Shown piece after piece: positions 23,212 to 34,988 of a stretch of 60,741 bases of DNA. The position numbers were made by a program, and so were the translations under genes. The stretch is from Hypsibius dujardini (Eukaryota > Tardigrada > Eutardigrada > Parachela > Hypsibiidae): positions 1 through 60,741 of the forward strand of contig LRSR01002680.1 in the NCBI GenBank assembly GCA_001579985.1, written 5' to 3'. Numbering within the stretch: the stretch's first letter is position 1; every line of letters begins with the position of its first letter. The notes under the pieces are model-generated. The model saw nothing but the letters and a program-made list of their open reading frames with translations, did not search any database and was not told the origin of the DNA.

Positions 23212-23841
23212 TTACACCATAAATAAATTCTTTTCTGGTCCGACCCACGCTCGGCTAGCAAATGCCACCGGTTGAAAGTACTTTCCGTGTTTCTGTGCAA
23301 GGACCGCTCCACATACGACGCTGCTTGCATCACAGTGTACGAATGTTTCCAATTCATCTTGGAAGTAAGCCAAACACGGAAAAGTAGTGAGTCGCTCCTT
23401 CAACGTCTCGAAAGCCTTCTGCTGGTCTGGCCCCCAAGTGATTTTGGAGTTCTTCTTGATCTCCTTTCCGGCGTAAAGTAGCGTCAAGGGTTTGGAAATC
23501 TCCGCAAACTTTGGAATGTACATGCGGTAGAACGAGGCTAGTCCGTAAAATGCCCGAATTGCTGTTGCTGTTGTTGGTGTGGGATACTCTTTGATCGCTC
23601 TCGTCTTTTCCGGGTCTTGGGAGATTCCTTCTTGCGACAAAATGAATACCAGTAACTTGATTGAGGGCATTGCAAAGTGGCACTTGTTTATTTGAAGCGT
23701 TAAATTTGCTTTTCGTAGCCACATAAACACCAGTTCCAAAGAATGTAGGTGTTCTGGGAACGTAACGTGTCCAAGGGACATATCATCGATGTAAATTGCA
23801 GACGGGTGCTTCCCCAGCAGGTCTCCGAAATTTTGAATCAT
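23212..23841 (-). pseudogene. Reverse transcriptase C-terminal half and RNase H start
   Basis: Contains the catalytic YIDD box, the thumb segment, WGPDQQKAFETLK, FVHCDASSVVCGAVLAQ (RNase H first Asp) and VAFASRAW. The upstream RT half (motifs A and B region) is missing: the preceding frame ends at SPWQSPID, and this one resumes at a segment that normally lies about 90 residues later. Confidence 0.7.
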
Positions 23842-23878
23842 CGTTTGTTGAAAAATTGCTCCACTGTCCTTTTGGTGC

Positions 23879-24520
23879 TCAATCGATTGGACTTTGCCAA
23901 GGAGAGCGACTCGGCTCCATCCTTCCGTTTTTGCATTGCTGTTTTATGTCTTTGTCCACCATTTCCATTTCTTTCTTGCACAACCGGCGAACAAGTTGCC
24001 ATACTGGCTTGATTCCTGAGATTGTATGGAATTCGATGGGCTTGATCTTTGTTTGACCGATGGGAATCTTTTCCGTCCCAAAAAGGTCCTCGTATTTTAA
24101 GATGAGCCGCTTGAGTGCGAAGAGCTGCTCTGGTTCCAGATGTGTTGCGTACTTTAGTTCGTGAATCTTCAGAAGTAGGTTTTTGCTCTGCAGTTCGGCA
24201 CTTTGTGAAATAGTATTACCAATCGTGGAATACAAAAGTATTTCGCCCACTTGTGTTGTCCGTTTTGCATCCCACTCTCGGTGATATCTGGCATGCTCTA
24301 TTGCTTGGCAAAATGTTACCGCATCAAAGAAGCATCCCTTAACTGGGCATACAAATGGCTTCTTATCTCTATGGCAGATCTTGCGATGTGCTAACCAGAT
24401 AGATTTGCCCGTAAAACGGTTTCCGCAGTCGCATGTGAAATGTGGAATTTTCTTGCATGCTTTCATGGCTTCGATGCACACGTCACCATGCCGCACTTTT
24501 TCATATTCCAATTCCGACAT
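23879..24520 (-). pseudogene. Zinc-finger segment joined to RT N-terminus
   Basis: A 213-codon frame. Its first third carries two C2H2-like fingers (CDCGNRFTGKSIWLAH..CH and FVCPVKGC...H...H). The rest is the RT N-terminal approach (LFGTEKIPIGQTKIKPIEF, basic helix, SRSPWQSPI). C2H2-like fingers between protease and RT are unusual for this class. Confidence 0.6.
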
Positions 24521-24777
24521 GTATCCGCAGGAACATTCGAGCTAGGGCTTCTTGATGTCATTCCCTCCCGGCATGGTAGAAATCATGAACAAAACTTCTT
24601 TCGGAAACATAGTTGAGAAAAGCTTTTCCAGTCGTGATAGGTCTACGATGTTTTCTTTCTCTGCCGTTTTGCGTGCTTCTTGCATGCTAGAATAGAGGTT
24701 TTTTGAAAATCCTCCAAGTTGTCCTTTGCCTGGTTAATCCAAAATCTGGCGCGTATCCGGCCATCCAAGAATCATGT

Positions 24778-25199
24778 CTAACTGTCCGGGCATGTTTCGA
24801 AAAACCTGTACCAAAGATTCGCTTGTCGGCCGAATGTATCCACTTTCAGTTGTATTGCTCTTTCACTCATCACTTGGTGTCCCGTCGCACTCCGTAGCTG
24901 AAACTTTTGAAACGGGTCCACCAGATGTTCTAACCCCAACTGTTTGATGACCTCTGAGGATACGGCAGATACACATGACCCAGTGTCCCACAAGCACTTC
25001 GCCGGATATCCCTCAATTTTCAAATCCAACATCGGTCGATTTTCGTGGTAGTTTTGTATTGAAAACATGCCGTCGCTGATGATCGACACATCCCCCGGTA
25101 CTCCTGTTTCTGGTTTGACTTTTGGTTTTCGTTTGCAATTTCGTGCTTTGTGCCCAGACCCTTGATATCGATAACAACGTTTGTCTTTTTCGGTCTGAC
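24778..25199 (-). pseudogene. Nucleic-acid-binding remnant and aspartic protease
   Basis: The frame holds a degraded CCHC knuckle (CYRYQGSGHKARNC; the second Cys is Tyr) and then a retropepsin-type aspartic protease with active-site LWDTGSCVSAVS. Almost no gag precedes it: the LTR edge is only about 20 bp away, so gag has been deleted. Confidence 0.65.
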
Positions 25200-25221
25200 A
25201 TCCTTTTTCAACCGTCTCCGT

Positions 25222-25551
25222 TGTAAGCCTCCGTCCCTACTAGGACGGAAGAACCTAAACATGCAAGCTATTAGACTGAATAATTTGAGAAAAATTGTAG
25301 GAAGACCTTACTGGTAGAGGAGAAAGGAATGAACTCTCTTTAGATTACTAGAGAACACACATTTATATAGTCAGGAATAAAGAATAGTTCCTGATCTAAC
25401 GTACTGATTCCTGCCGACATGACGGAATTATGTACGTAATAATAGCTGAGCAAGTACATTTTAGAATGTGAGGGTAGATAGGAATGGGTAAACTGGGTAG
25501 ATAGACTGTACTATTAGTAAGTCTTGCGTATTTGTTGGGCACTACCCAACA
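25222..25551 (-). repeat. LTR (5' LTR of the minus-strand element)
   Basis: About 330 bp, TGTTGGG...CTTACA on the minus strand, with a TATA-like CTATATAAATG. It closely matches, in opposite orientation, the solo LTR at 34659-34988. Confidence 0.8.
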
Positions 25552-26493
25552 CCGTCACTGCAAACAGGTCTGAGAGGTCGACGTGTTCCATGATGGTAGA
25601 GATCGCTTTCGAGGTGTTTTCAATGCTCTCTGCTGTGTCCTTCACGCCCGGGGGATTCTGCCCTGCCTCTCATTGCGCTCCACCGAGTCTGCGACTCCCG
25701 ATTTCTGGCTCCCGTGAACGTCCTCCATCTCTATCTCATGATGAAAAGTTTTTTTTCACAACGCGGGTACGAAAATTTCAGTAGTTTGCTTGACTCCAAA
25801 TTTCCCTGACTCACCGGAAGAGAATATGTTTTTCGAAAGTTGCTTGAAATTTCATTCGGCGTTAGGCTGTGAACACAGAGCGTTCTCAAGGCAAGTTTGT
25901 CTCACGCGTGTGCTTTTCTCACTGTCCACAGGATATGGAAGGGCAGCTACGAACCGGCATACACAATAATAAACAAGTGTTTTTTTGAACATGTCCTTCG
26001 CCTTCTTGGAGATCGAGTCCGATTTGGGGTATAACTTTGTGTTAGTTACTCCGAGTTCCTTAACAATTCAATGAAAGGGCTAGCCTTCATCCGATAGCAT
26101 TTAAATTTATAATTCAACAGAGTCCGTTAAATAGAATTGCGATGGCTACAGCACTTTTTTATTACTAACGATCTTCAGTTGTCTGAGAATTATTCGAATG
26201 CCGCGTGACGTGACAAAAAAATCAATTTTAAATCGCAGAGTTATGATATTGTCACGAGAGATTCAGGTTTTGACCGATATAACGTTCACGGCGTCTTACT
26301 TTCAACACACGTCTACCAGCAGATCTTTGTAACTCGAGTACAAACCTTTGCTATTCGTTAAGGATAAGCAGAAGTACACTTCTAATTTTAATTGCTCTGT
26401 AAATATTTTTTTCTAATGGTGCAATGTGCGAGAAACATTGCAATGAACTGGACTCATCTCTTACACACAAATAATGTACCAGTCAAGGACTGG
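25552..26493. other. Intergenic between LTR element and gene B
   Basis: No gene is seen. Short frames at 25524-25784 (+) and 26392-26709 (+) have no recognisable content and the second overlaps gene B exons on the other strand. Confidence 0.45.
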
Positions 26494-29400
26494 TTAGTTG
26501 CAAGTTCGCAGAATATTCAAGTCGCCCGCAACTGTGAAAGAAGAAAAAACAAGATGTTAAGTCCAGTTCATTTATATTTTTCTAATTTCGATCTAACCTG
26601 TCTGGCCTTGAAACGTTCCTCCATTGTTCATCGCTTCCTGTGTGACATTTCCGGACCAGCCAGCACCTGCAAATACACTTTAGCTCAAACCCTCTTTTCG
26701 TTGAAATGATTAAATTTACCTTGAAGCGGTGAGCGATCGTAAAACCCTCGCCATGGAGCAGAACCTTCACAAGTCAAGATTCCTTGATCGCCTCTGGAAC
26801 AGTCTGCCACTCCGTAGCATTCGTACCAGTGTGTCTCGTAGAAAGCACACGACGTGACAATTTCATTCCTTCGCGACAAATCGAAGAATTTCTTTACCAC
26901 CCCTAAATAAAACAGTAAATGCTAAACAAAAGATATCGTCAGTTGTTACTAACGGACCCAATGGACTAACCATCGGTTTCTCTCCACTGAGCAACGCCGT
27001 TAATTAGAGCGTCATCCGTGCAGTTGTACTCGGTGTAGCGCATGTTAGGATTGCCGGGAAAAGCCTTCTTCAAGGGCATCCCTTTGGAGTCGCAATTGGT
27101 CTTGCAACTGTATGAGCAGTTGGTGAAGAAAAGACAGTGTGTTGAAATTCTCGAACTATCGTCCATTTCTGAAATGGTATACAATGTCATCAGTTGCCAA
27201 TTCCTTTTCGAACTAGGAGAAATATTTGTGGAAATCTTCTGCCAAATATTATGATCTAAATGCAATATCCAAAAATATCTACAGTTTGGCGGACACATGT
27301 TTATAGAAATATTTGAGTAAGAATAATCCTTCGGCATCCAGGAATGGTGAAAGTTCATCAATAGTTCAAAAGCATGAAATATCAACTGTATTATATACCG
27401 CTTGCTCAGAACACCAGAAGCAAGCAGAAAAAAAGGAAATTAATCGGCAATCCGGGAACCTAACTGCTGTCAGCCTGACGTTGTACCCCTTCATCGCACA
27501 GGCAATCCTTTACAGAATTTGATTCACTAAAAGTATAGATTTGATCAGCAAAAGTGTTCTACTTGCTTGTACGCATCTTCAACTCTACCGATCGCTGAGG
27601 CATCATCAACAATTACAGAGTTAGATATTTTTGAATAATTGAATTTTATAATCAACAAAGGACTTATTCGCCGTCGCGTACTGCAGTTTACCGAAAAATC
27701 ACATTGTTTTAGCCAATGGTCAGTGAGTTTGACATACGTTTTGCTTGTATCTTTTCGAAGCAGAACGCTTTACTAGTATATTAAACCATGAGAGTTGTAT
27801 GGGTCTAATCATTCGTTTATTTAATCTGTATTGCCCTCTGACTGCATTGACTGATATAACGAGAAACTTGAGTCAAATAATTTTTGCTACTCATTACCGA
27901 GAATATTATTCTGACAGAATTGAACTCCCGTCGACTATAAAACACCAGAATATTATTTGAAGAAAAAGTTTTGAAAATCTTTGCTGACGGTTTTGTGGTG
28001 TGGAAGTATTTTTAAGAAAAAATTCGAAGAGGGGATGGACTTTGTGGAAACAGTATGTCGCCCAGAAAATTAACCGCACCGAAAAGGAAATGGTTAGATC
28101 GAGCGCTCTATTTAACCGATCTTTGTGAAAGGCCACAACCCACTTGTCTGACATGTCTTACTCATGTCTTACTCATGAATTTTTGTTTGAAGTTGTTGCT
28201 TCAGAAGCTATATATCTTCTTTTGAACTTATTTCGAGGTATCATATGGGGACTGGGAATAGAAATGAACGGTTAGCCCACCTGCCACAATGTTTGCAAAA
28301 ACCTTCAAAGTTTGGTAAAGGCATAAAGACAAAAATCCATATTTGATGCTAATATGTAGAAAAGATTGTGAGATCTTTCAGAATTGTGGGGAACTGTGAA
28401 TGGTTACCCCAGTGTGACTTTTCCTGTAGGTGGGGGTTGTGAGTAACAGAAGTTAATTGTCTGAAGTCTGAACTGGTTGATTGGCATGGACTAAGTATTT
28501 TCTTTTCTCCGATTTGATACCCAAAACGTATGTTGTCTTCCGAATACTTGTTTTTGCAGTTAAACAGACTCGAAATCGATCATGGATCAACATTTTTTGA
28601 GTATATTATGGACTTGCTGGGTATCTGGTTGTAGCACATTGAAAACGTTTTTCATCCTCTGACGGGTGTCATCACATCTGTTATTTAAACTCAACCAGTT
28701 TTAACGATTTTAAAAATCTTTTTTGTGCAATATATTTGTATTGGAGTTGTGTTGAAAAAAATTGCAAACCCAACTTTTTATTTCTGGAATTAAAAAGTTA
28801 ATATGATTTAGCGGTTGACTACCGGACTGTCATAGTTGAGGCGAAAAAAAGTTTAAAATGCTAGGCCTGGATTTCGTAAAAAATTATCGCAATTGTATTA
28901 GTGTCATCGCCGCAAATCCAAAGCTGTTTCGCTAATTTTGGTTTGCGAATTCATCACCACAAAGAGAGGAAGATATTGAGCAGTGACTCATGGTCAGAAG
29001 ACTTCCTTGATTTGGGCAAGAGCACTTTTAAAACCCATAGGAAATTGCGTGTCGTATTGTAAAATAATGGCAAAAAACATTCAAAGAATTGCATTCCGGT
29101 TCCCTTAACCTTGTCGGTTTCAAAAATAATAGCATGTGCTCCAGATTTGAATTTTAGAATATCAAGAGAAATGCATAATTCCCTACATTCTTTCCGTTCA
29201 AAGGTATTTTTTTGAAAAGTACAGAAGTTAGTAAGTCAAATGCTCCCGTCGAAAAAAACATGTTTTTCTGTACGAAAAAGGACACAAGTTCTGTCATTTT
29301 TTATTGATCTTTTGGAGTTAGTACCTTTTTCCTAAAGACAGTCATAAATTTTGCAATCATAAAATCTTAATTTTTTCTCAGAATTTTTACCGGGCTTCAC

Positions 29401-32035
29401 CAATTTGACATTAATTCAAGAACGTTTCCCAATGGAACCCAATAAAATTCTCCATCAGTCAGACACGGAGACCCGTGACACAAGTGATACACGCTTATGA
29501 TCACTATTTGTGTACTTAAGTACTCCCTCAAAAGAAATAATGTCCGATATAATATAATAATATATAATATTATAATTTGATTTAACATGATTTCTTGTGT
29601 GTGAGGGGTGTTCTTGTGGTTTGAACCAATATTCCCGTGCAAGATCACTTCCCAAAAACATTGTTAACACGTAAACCTTGACATGTATTGAACATGTGTT
29701 GCGAGGATGTTGAGATTCAAATCAAAATTGATTGAAGAACACAATTCGAAATTCAGAAAGAACTTTAAAATGAAATAACATGTATTTCATTTAATTATGA
29801 AGCTAATTTTGATTTGCTTTCTACAAGTTAATTCCATGTAATGTACTGCTCGTACATGTGGATAGTCCTACCAAAAGCAAACAAAAAATTGCGTTTTGTT
29901 TTCCACGAGTTATGGATTCATTAATAGTCTTTTCATCTCTGCTTTGTGAATATGAGTTTGTTTTAACATAAGTTAATCTCGAAAGCAAATTTAATTAATA
30001 TTTTTTTTGAGAAATAGGATTTAACAATCACTATTTATTTGCGGAAAAGAGGCACACCAAGACATATATAAATGAAAAATTGTGCTGGTCGATTCATTAT
30101 TGCCCCGCTAAATTTCGATTTTAATTTGATCGTCGAAAGACAGTGCTTTGAATTAGAGTTTCCAATTCGTTTTGGGAGAAAGACAAAACATAGGAACTAA
30201 TTTTGTCATTAGTTCTTTTGGGATACAAAGCTTAAGAATTACCTGCTAATTTAGGCGTGGTTGCTGCTAATTGTTTGGTGCAGTTGTACATTTTGTTTAT
30301 TTTTCGTATGTCGGTCGCGCTGAGCCCATCTCGTTGGCCGATTTCTTGATCTCTGTATTTTTCCTTTGGTCGAATAGTCCAAACCGTCGGGTCAATTGCA
30401 AAGTCATACATTCCGTAATGTAGAACAGAACCGAAATCGTAGGGTTCACCGAATGCTGTGGATGGGTATTTTTGGAACTGCTTTTGGTCACCTATGAATT
30501 AATAATTCAAAGAACATTATACATGCAGTTTAGAGCACTGCCACAATTTGCGTTGTTTTTGTACGGATAGGAATTGTTTGTAATATGAGTAGTACCCGTT
30601 CTTAGCTTTTTAAATCAATATCACATTAAATGGTATCATCTTACCTGGTTCAATATTTGACCAGTTGATGTGGACGTATTCATCTCGATCCAACCTTGAC
30701 TGTTCGTCATAAAAACCTGAAAAAACCAATAAAGAAATCCATGAAAATAAGGCGAAAAAAATTAGTTTGTGGTTTAAAAATGTAAAATAAATATAGCACG
30801 CGGGTGGATGCCTTCTCTGGAACATCATTCAATGAGAACCACTTTGTATAAGTGGTACTCCTCTTATTTGCCACTAAATAAAGACTAGCACCTTGTCCGA
30901 AAAGGCATCTTATGAAGACGTCTAGCGGAGACTTGGGATGAGGTAAGTAATTACCGTATGTTGCGATTCCAGGGGACACTTTTCTGCCCTACCGTAAATT
31001 TTAACCCACCCGGATCGTGCCTATTCATTGCCGTTCACCAAATTGCCACCATTTTAGTAACAAGCACAAAGTTTTTCTGCCAACTACTTATTGTTAAAAA
31101 TTTGCATATCTAAACCACAAAGTGTACGAAATTCACGTCTGGAAACATTTTTCACAAATATAAATCGACAAAGTAAATGTTGAAGAAAGCTGAGCCCTCT
31201 GATATTTTTCATCATTTTAATTCGACTGAATTCAAAGACAAATGAATTTTGTTTCCACCAATAGTAGGGATCACTAAAAGGATGCTTCATTTCAGCTTCA
31301 GGTTATTCCCCGGAAAAATAAAAATTGCAAGCAATACCATTCGCATCATGAAGTTATCTATCTCTCGCAAGTGTGAACGAGCTTACCGATAGCGTGCATA
31401 ATTTGATGTTGAGCTATCCCAGTCGTGTTGCCCATGAAACAGACTAGACATACATCGAATAAGTTGATATACATAGGTAAGATCATTAAACTCAAAGAAT
31501 TTTACCATCAAGGCTCAACCCCACTCGCTGTCCCTTGATATCTGGCGATTGCTTTCCGATATCCGAATAACACCTATGGAACAAGATGTTGACCGATTCT
31601 TACGTCTGGCCCTCCGCAAATTAACCTTAAGCTCACCTATTGGGGGGAGAAAAGAAATAGAGATACTGCATCTCTGTGGTACGCTGAATAAATGTGAGAC
31701 AAGTTGCTGTTTGAAACACATCCATGGCATCCAAGACAAGCTGCATTTTGTCTGGTTCATTCACTACAAAATAGAGAAACTTGCGGAACTAATTCCTCGG
31801 GAGGTACTCTAAATTGACGTACGGAATGTCTTTGAGAACGCAAAAGGGATAACTAGGCCTTTCCATTTCAAGGCATCGTCTAAAACTCCGTTAGCACCTG
31901 TTCCCTAAAAGATAATTGCATCTCAGGTTACTGGCAGGTAATCGCCAATTAATACTGGGATTATTTAACACGTACTTTTATGTATATCTCGACTACCAAG
32001 GTGATCGTCCAGATACAACGCAGGTATCGCTCCAT
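26494..32035 (-). CDS. Gene B: second astacin-fold protein, probably dead, with a cysteine-rich C-terminus
   Basis: Exons 32035-31997, 31904-31823, 31763-31637, 31573-31506, 31443-31387, 30716-30645, 30491-30243 have exactly the lengths of gene A exons 1-7. A later set (27168-26971, 26902-26720, 26666-26598, 26531-26494) continues in phase 1 to a stop; joined, this gives about 393 residues. The astacin part keeps CYSDIGKQ, GLSATDIRKINKMYNC and two zinc histidines, but the zinc motif reads HQIMHAIGFYD: catalytic Glu to Gln and third His to Asp. The Met-turn is VLHY. The C-terminal 160 residues have about 12 cysteines (TNCSYSCKTNC, YECYGVADC, ending RTCN) and match no domain I know. Exons 1-7 are well supported; linking them to the last four across a 3.1 kb intron is inferred from phase and order, and those four could be a separate gene. 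Confidence 0.68.
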
Positions 32036-33495
32036 TGTCGTGATTTCCTTGCGAGATGCAAACTTACAGTATTCATGCAGTTACAGTAACAGTTTTGAGA
32101 AAAAATTCGAAGAATGTGTCGTTTTGCTATCGAGCATACGTCTGGCTGGAAGGAAATGCCGCACTTCTGCCCTTACCGAACATGAAATGTTGTACAGACA
32201 AAGAGTTTGGTAAGACCTATAACCAGTTTATCTCCCGTTAAAGTGTGACTAATCAATGATATACATGCTAACGGCGACAATTTTGTTACTACACGTTATA
32301 GTGTCTATAAGTAAACCGTGATATGTTCACATCAGCGCCCACAAAGTTCGGTTAAATTTAGAAGAAGAATAAATTACAATGTACGGCGCAGTCTGATGGG
32401 TGAAGAAAAGAAACCTCATTCGCTTAAAAAACCTGATATTTTTTCTACTTGAGAGAAAACACGGAAGAACTATTTGGAAGGCGGAAGTTTCCGTCTTTTG
32501 TCCTCGCAAATCCCTGGGGAAAAAATTTTCAGTCACCAGTTTCAGTCGGGGACTAAAATTAAAACGCAAAATATGAAAACGCTAGAATACTTGTTCTGCA
32601 ACAGAACGTTTTCCCAGGAACAGGTTCTTTATGGCTAGCCAGAATCGCTGTATCTCGTTTATTTTAAGAGTAGTTTTTGGACTAGGGTAGAACAAGCAGA
32701 GCTGACCACTTTCAGCCAACTATGAACAAAGTCACAGATATTGCTCACATTTTATTCGGTGTGTATACGGGTGTCAATGATCCAACAGAGGTATATGGTA
32801 CATCATACTTACCAGATCCAAATACCGTCCATATACCAAAAATAAGCATATTTGTCGTCTGGCTGGCCCGGAGTGTTTTGTTCTGGATTTATTTTTTGCA
32901 AGTGCTACAATGTGGAATCTAATTTTCGCCTTTTTTTTGACAGCACCGATTCGTGCAATAAGGATTCCTTAGGGACTACTGGGAAATGCGGACCGTTCAA
33001 AGTAATCAAGTGTGCTACTGTAACGGATTCTCGACAATTAGCAAAAACGGCACGAAGGATGGCATATCATTTGAGGAACGCTGTTATTTAAAGCAATGAG
33101 ATTTCGGATAGTAGACTAATTCTTTGTCAGTTTTTGTCATTCGAATACGTGAGTGAATCTAGTAACCAGCAGTTCACTGTCTTAAATAAATGGTTGAAAT
33201 GGTTGAATGGGCAAGCACCATCTAGCGCTAAAATAAATTTGTGAATGAAAAAATATATCTGATATGTTAGCATTGTTGCGACTGCTTCCAAATTAGCCCA
33301 TCATAGATTAACGTGACTTGACGCCCTGGAAAATTAAAAAGCATGAACATTTTGTCATGAGCTAACCAACTGGAGCAATTTGTAATTGTGGCTTTACAAC
33401 AATTTTGCTCTTCAATATGCAAACGACGGCAAGCCTGAGCAAATTTGCAAAATCGAACATGAAATTCAAATTCCTTGAAAGTAATCTCGTTAAGG
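29431..33495. repeat. Segmental duplication, copy 2 (pairs with 7985-13400)
   Basis: Direct repeat about 21.4 kb to the right of copy 1. It holds astacin exons 1-7 of gene B and a broken defensin-like gene. Homology stops near 33495, about 25 bp before the TIR element at 33521. Confidence 0.88.
32910..33099 (+). pseudogene. Broken defensin-like gene (copy of 12225-12506)
   Basis: It keeps the start codon, part of the signal-peptide region and the distal cysteine region of the 12225 gene. A deletion of about 100 bp near 32940 removes the end of the signal peptide and the first cysteines, and a further small indel shifts the frame before the CxC region. It cannot encode the eight-cysteine peptide. 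Confidence 0.7.
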
Positions 33496-33520
33496 GGAAT
33501 TCGCCGCATGAAAAATGGCA

Positions 33521-34150
33521 GGTAAAAGCACATTATACATACATAAGAAACTTGATTTTGGCGACAGCCAATCGACAGAGAACGTCGAAAGGAATCAATC
33601 AAAAACAAATTAGTTGAAGTAAATCAAAACTGAGGGAGATATGGAAGTACCATATTAGGGCACAATCAATCAATCAGCCAATACAGACCCATGCGCTATG
33701 CAAAGGTGGACTGACAGATTGATTGAGTGGTGGTAAAAGCGCCGTCAATCAATTATGGCCTTAAACCCATGAGTGATAGGTCACTGAGCGAGAGCTCGGT
33801 GCCCCATCACTCATGGGAGTCGGAGTCAGTGTTGCCATTCAAAATCCACCGCCAGTGGCGCCATTCAAAACCCATCAAAACCTATCAAAACCCATCAAAA
33901 AGGTAATGGTTGATTGGTTGATTGCAGGTTCATGAGTGCGTTGCACAGTTTGAGCTGTACCCCGTGCATTGCGGATGGGATTGTAATGGCTGATTGATTG
34001 ATTGTACCCCAATTAGGAACTGCCATATCTCCTTCAGTTTTGATTTTCCTCACCTAATTTTTTTTAATCGATTCCTCTCGACGTCTTCTTTTGATTGGCT
34101 GTCGCCAAACTCAAAACTTTCACTGTATGTATAATGTGCTATAACCAAAT
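33521..34150. mobile_element. Non-autonomous element with long terminal inverted repeats (MITE/foldback-like)
   Basis: Arms of about 170-190 bp, about 33521-33700 and 33975-34150, are reverse complements (shared phrases agcacattatacatac, ggcgacagccaatc, aatcaaaactga). The middle has (AATC)n/(GATT)n runs and a small inner palindrome at about 33767-33818 (CCCATGAGTGAT ... ATCACTCATGGG). No transposase is present. I could not identify a convincing target-site duplication. Confidence 0.78.
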
Positions 34151-34658
34151 GGGATTGTGGACCCTTAGCTTAATCGTCATGTTTTCTTTGCCTCTTATTA
34201 AAATGCTGTATTTCGTGACCGTATAAAAAAAATGCACACCTATCGTCTAAAAATTCAAATTGAAAAAAAACACGCTACAGAAGTTGGGGGAAGTGGGGGG
34301 GGGGGCCGGAGAACCCAAAATATGCCCAAAACATTTCCCTCAGGCAATATTTGCAGGTGTTTTTGATAATTAACTTTTTTACACGATCGAAGATGATAAA
34401 AACGTTATTGGGAAAAATCAATTTAAAATTAGACGATAAGATTTGAAAAAGATTCGCATCCTTAGGTAAGGGTGCATGACAAAAAATATATTCATTACGA
34501 CAACATTAGATACAAGTGTTTGTAAGCGTTTAGCCAAGTTTCCAATGCAGCTTTTCTAATTTAGACTTGAAATGTTGCTAGAACATGGGAGAAAAAATGA
34601 GTAATAAAGCGACCAGAAGGCGTAGAACCTAGTGGGAGAAATTGTGGAGAACTGCTTA
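34151..34658. other. AT-rich interval with a G-tract
   Basis: No gene is seen. A G-rich run of about 15-25 bp lies near 34285-34308. Confidence 0.5.
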
Positions 34659-34988
34659 AGTTGGGTGTTACCCTACAGTTACGCAATACTTACTAATAGT
34701 ATAGCCTATCTACCTAGTTAACCCATTCCTATCTACCCTCACATTCTATAATGTACTTACTCAGCTATTATCACGTACATAGTTCCGCCATGTCGGCAGG
34801 AACTAGTACAGTAGATCAGAAATTATTCTTTATCCCTGACTATATAAGCGTGTGTTCTACAGTAATCTAGAAGACTTGCTTTCTTTCTCCTCTTAACAGT
34901 AAAGTCTTCCCTCAATTCTTCTCCTATTATTCAGTCTAATAGCTTGTATGTTCAAGTTCTTCCGTCCTAGTAAGGACGGAGGCTCACA
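34659..34988 (+). repeat. Solo LTR of the gypsy-type family
   Basis: About 330 bp, highly similar to the reverse complement of 25222-25551 along its whole length, with TATA-like CTATATAAG and the same end (GGACGGAGGCTCACA). No internal element flanks it. Flanking CTTAA and CTTAG may be a 5-bp target duplication with one change. Confidence 0.8.

Larger units (their letters stand above)
18190..25551 (-). mobile_element. Decayed Ty3/gypsy-type LTR retroelement
   Basis: Minus-strand order: LTR (25551-25222), nucleic-acid-binding remnant and aspartic protease, a zinc-finger segment, RT, RNase H, integrase, a long C-terminal extension with a membrane segment, then unrecognised 3' frames and a diverged LTR. 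Most of gag, the central part of RT and the N-terminal zinc domain of integrase are missing, and frames shift between RT/RNase H and integrase. It is not autonomous. The satellite at 19570-20250 lies inside the 3' part, so 18190-20700 might be separate DNA. Confidence 0.75.

Noticed and set aside
18190-25551. Treating the gypsy-type element as a functional retrovirus-like provirus
   Set aside because: gag, part of RT and the integrase zinc domain are missing, frames are shifted, and no envelope protein can be recognised.
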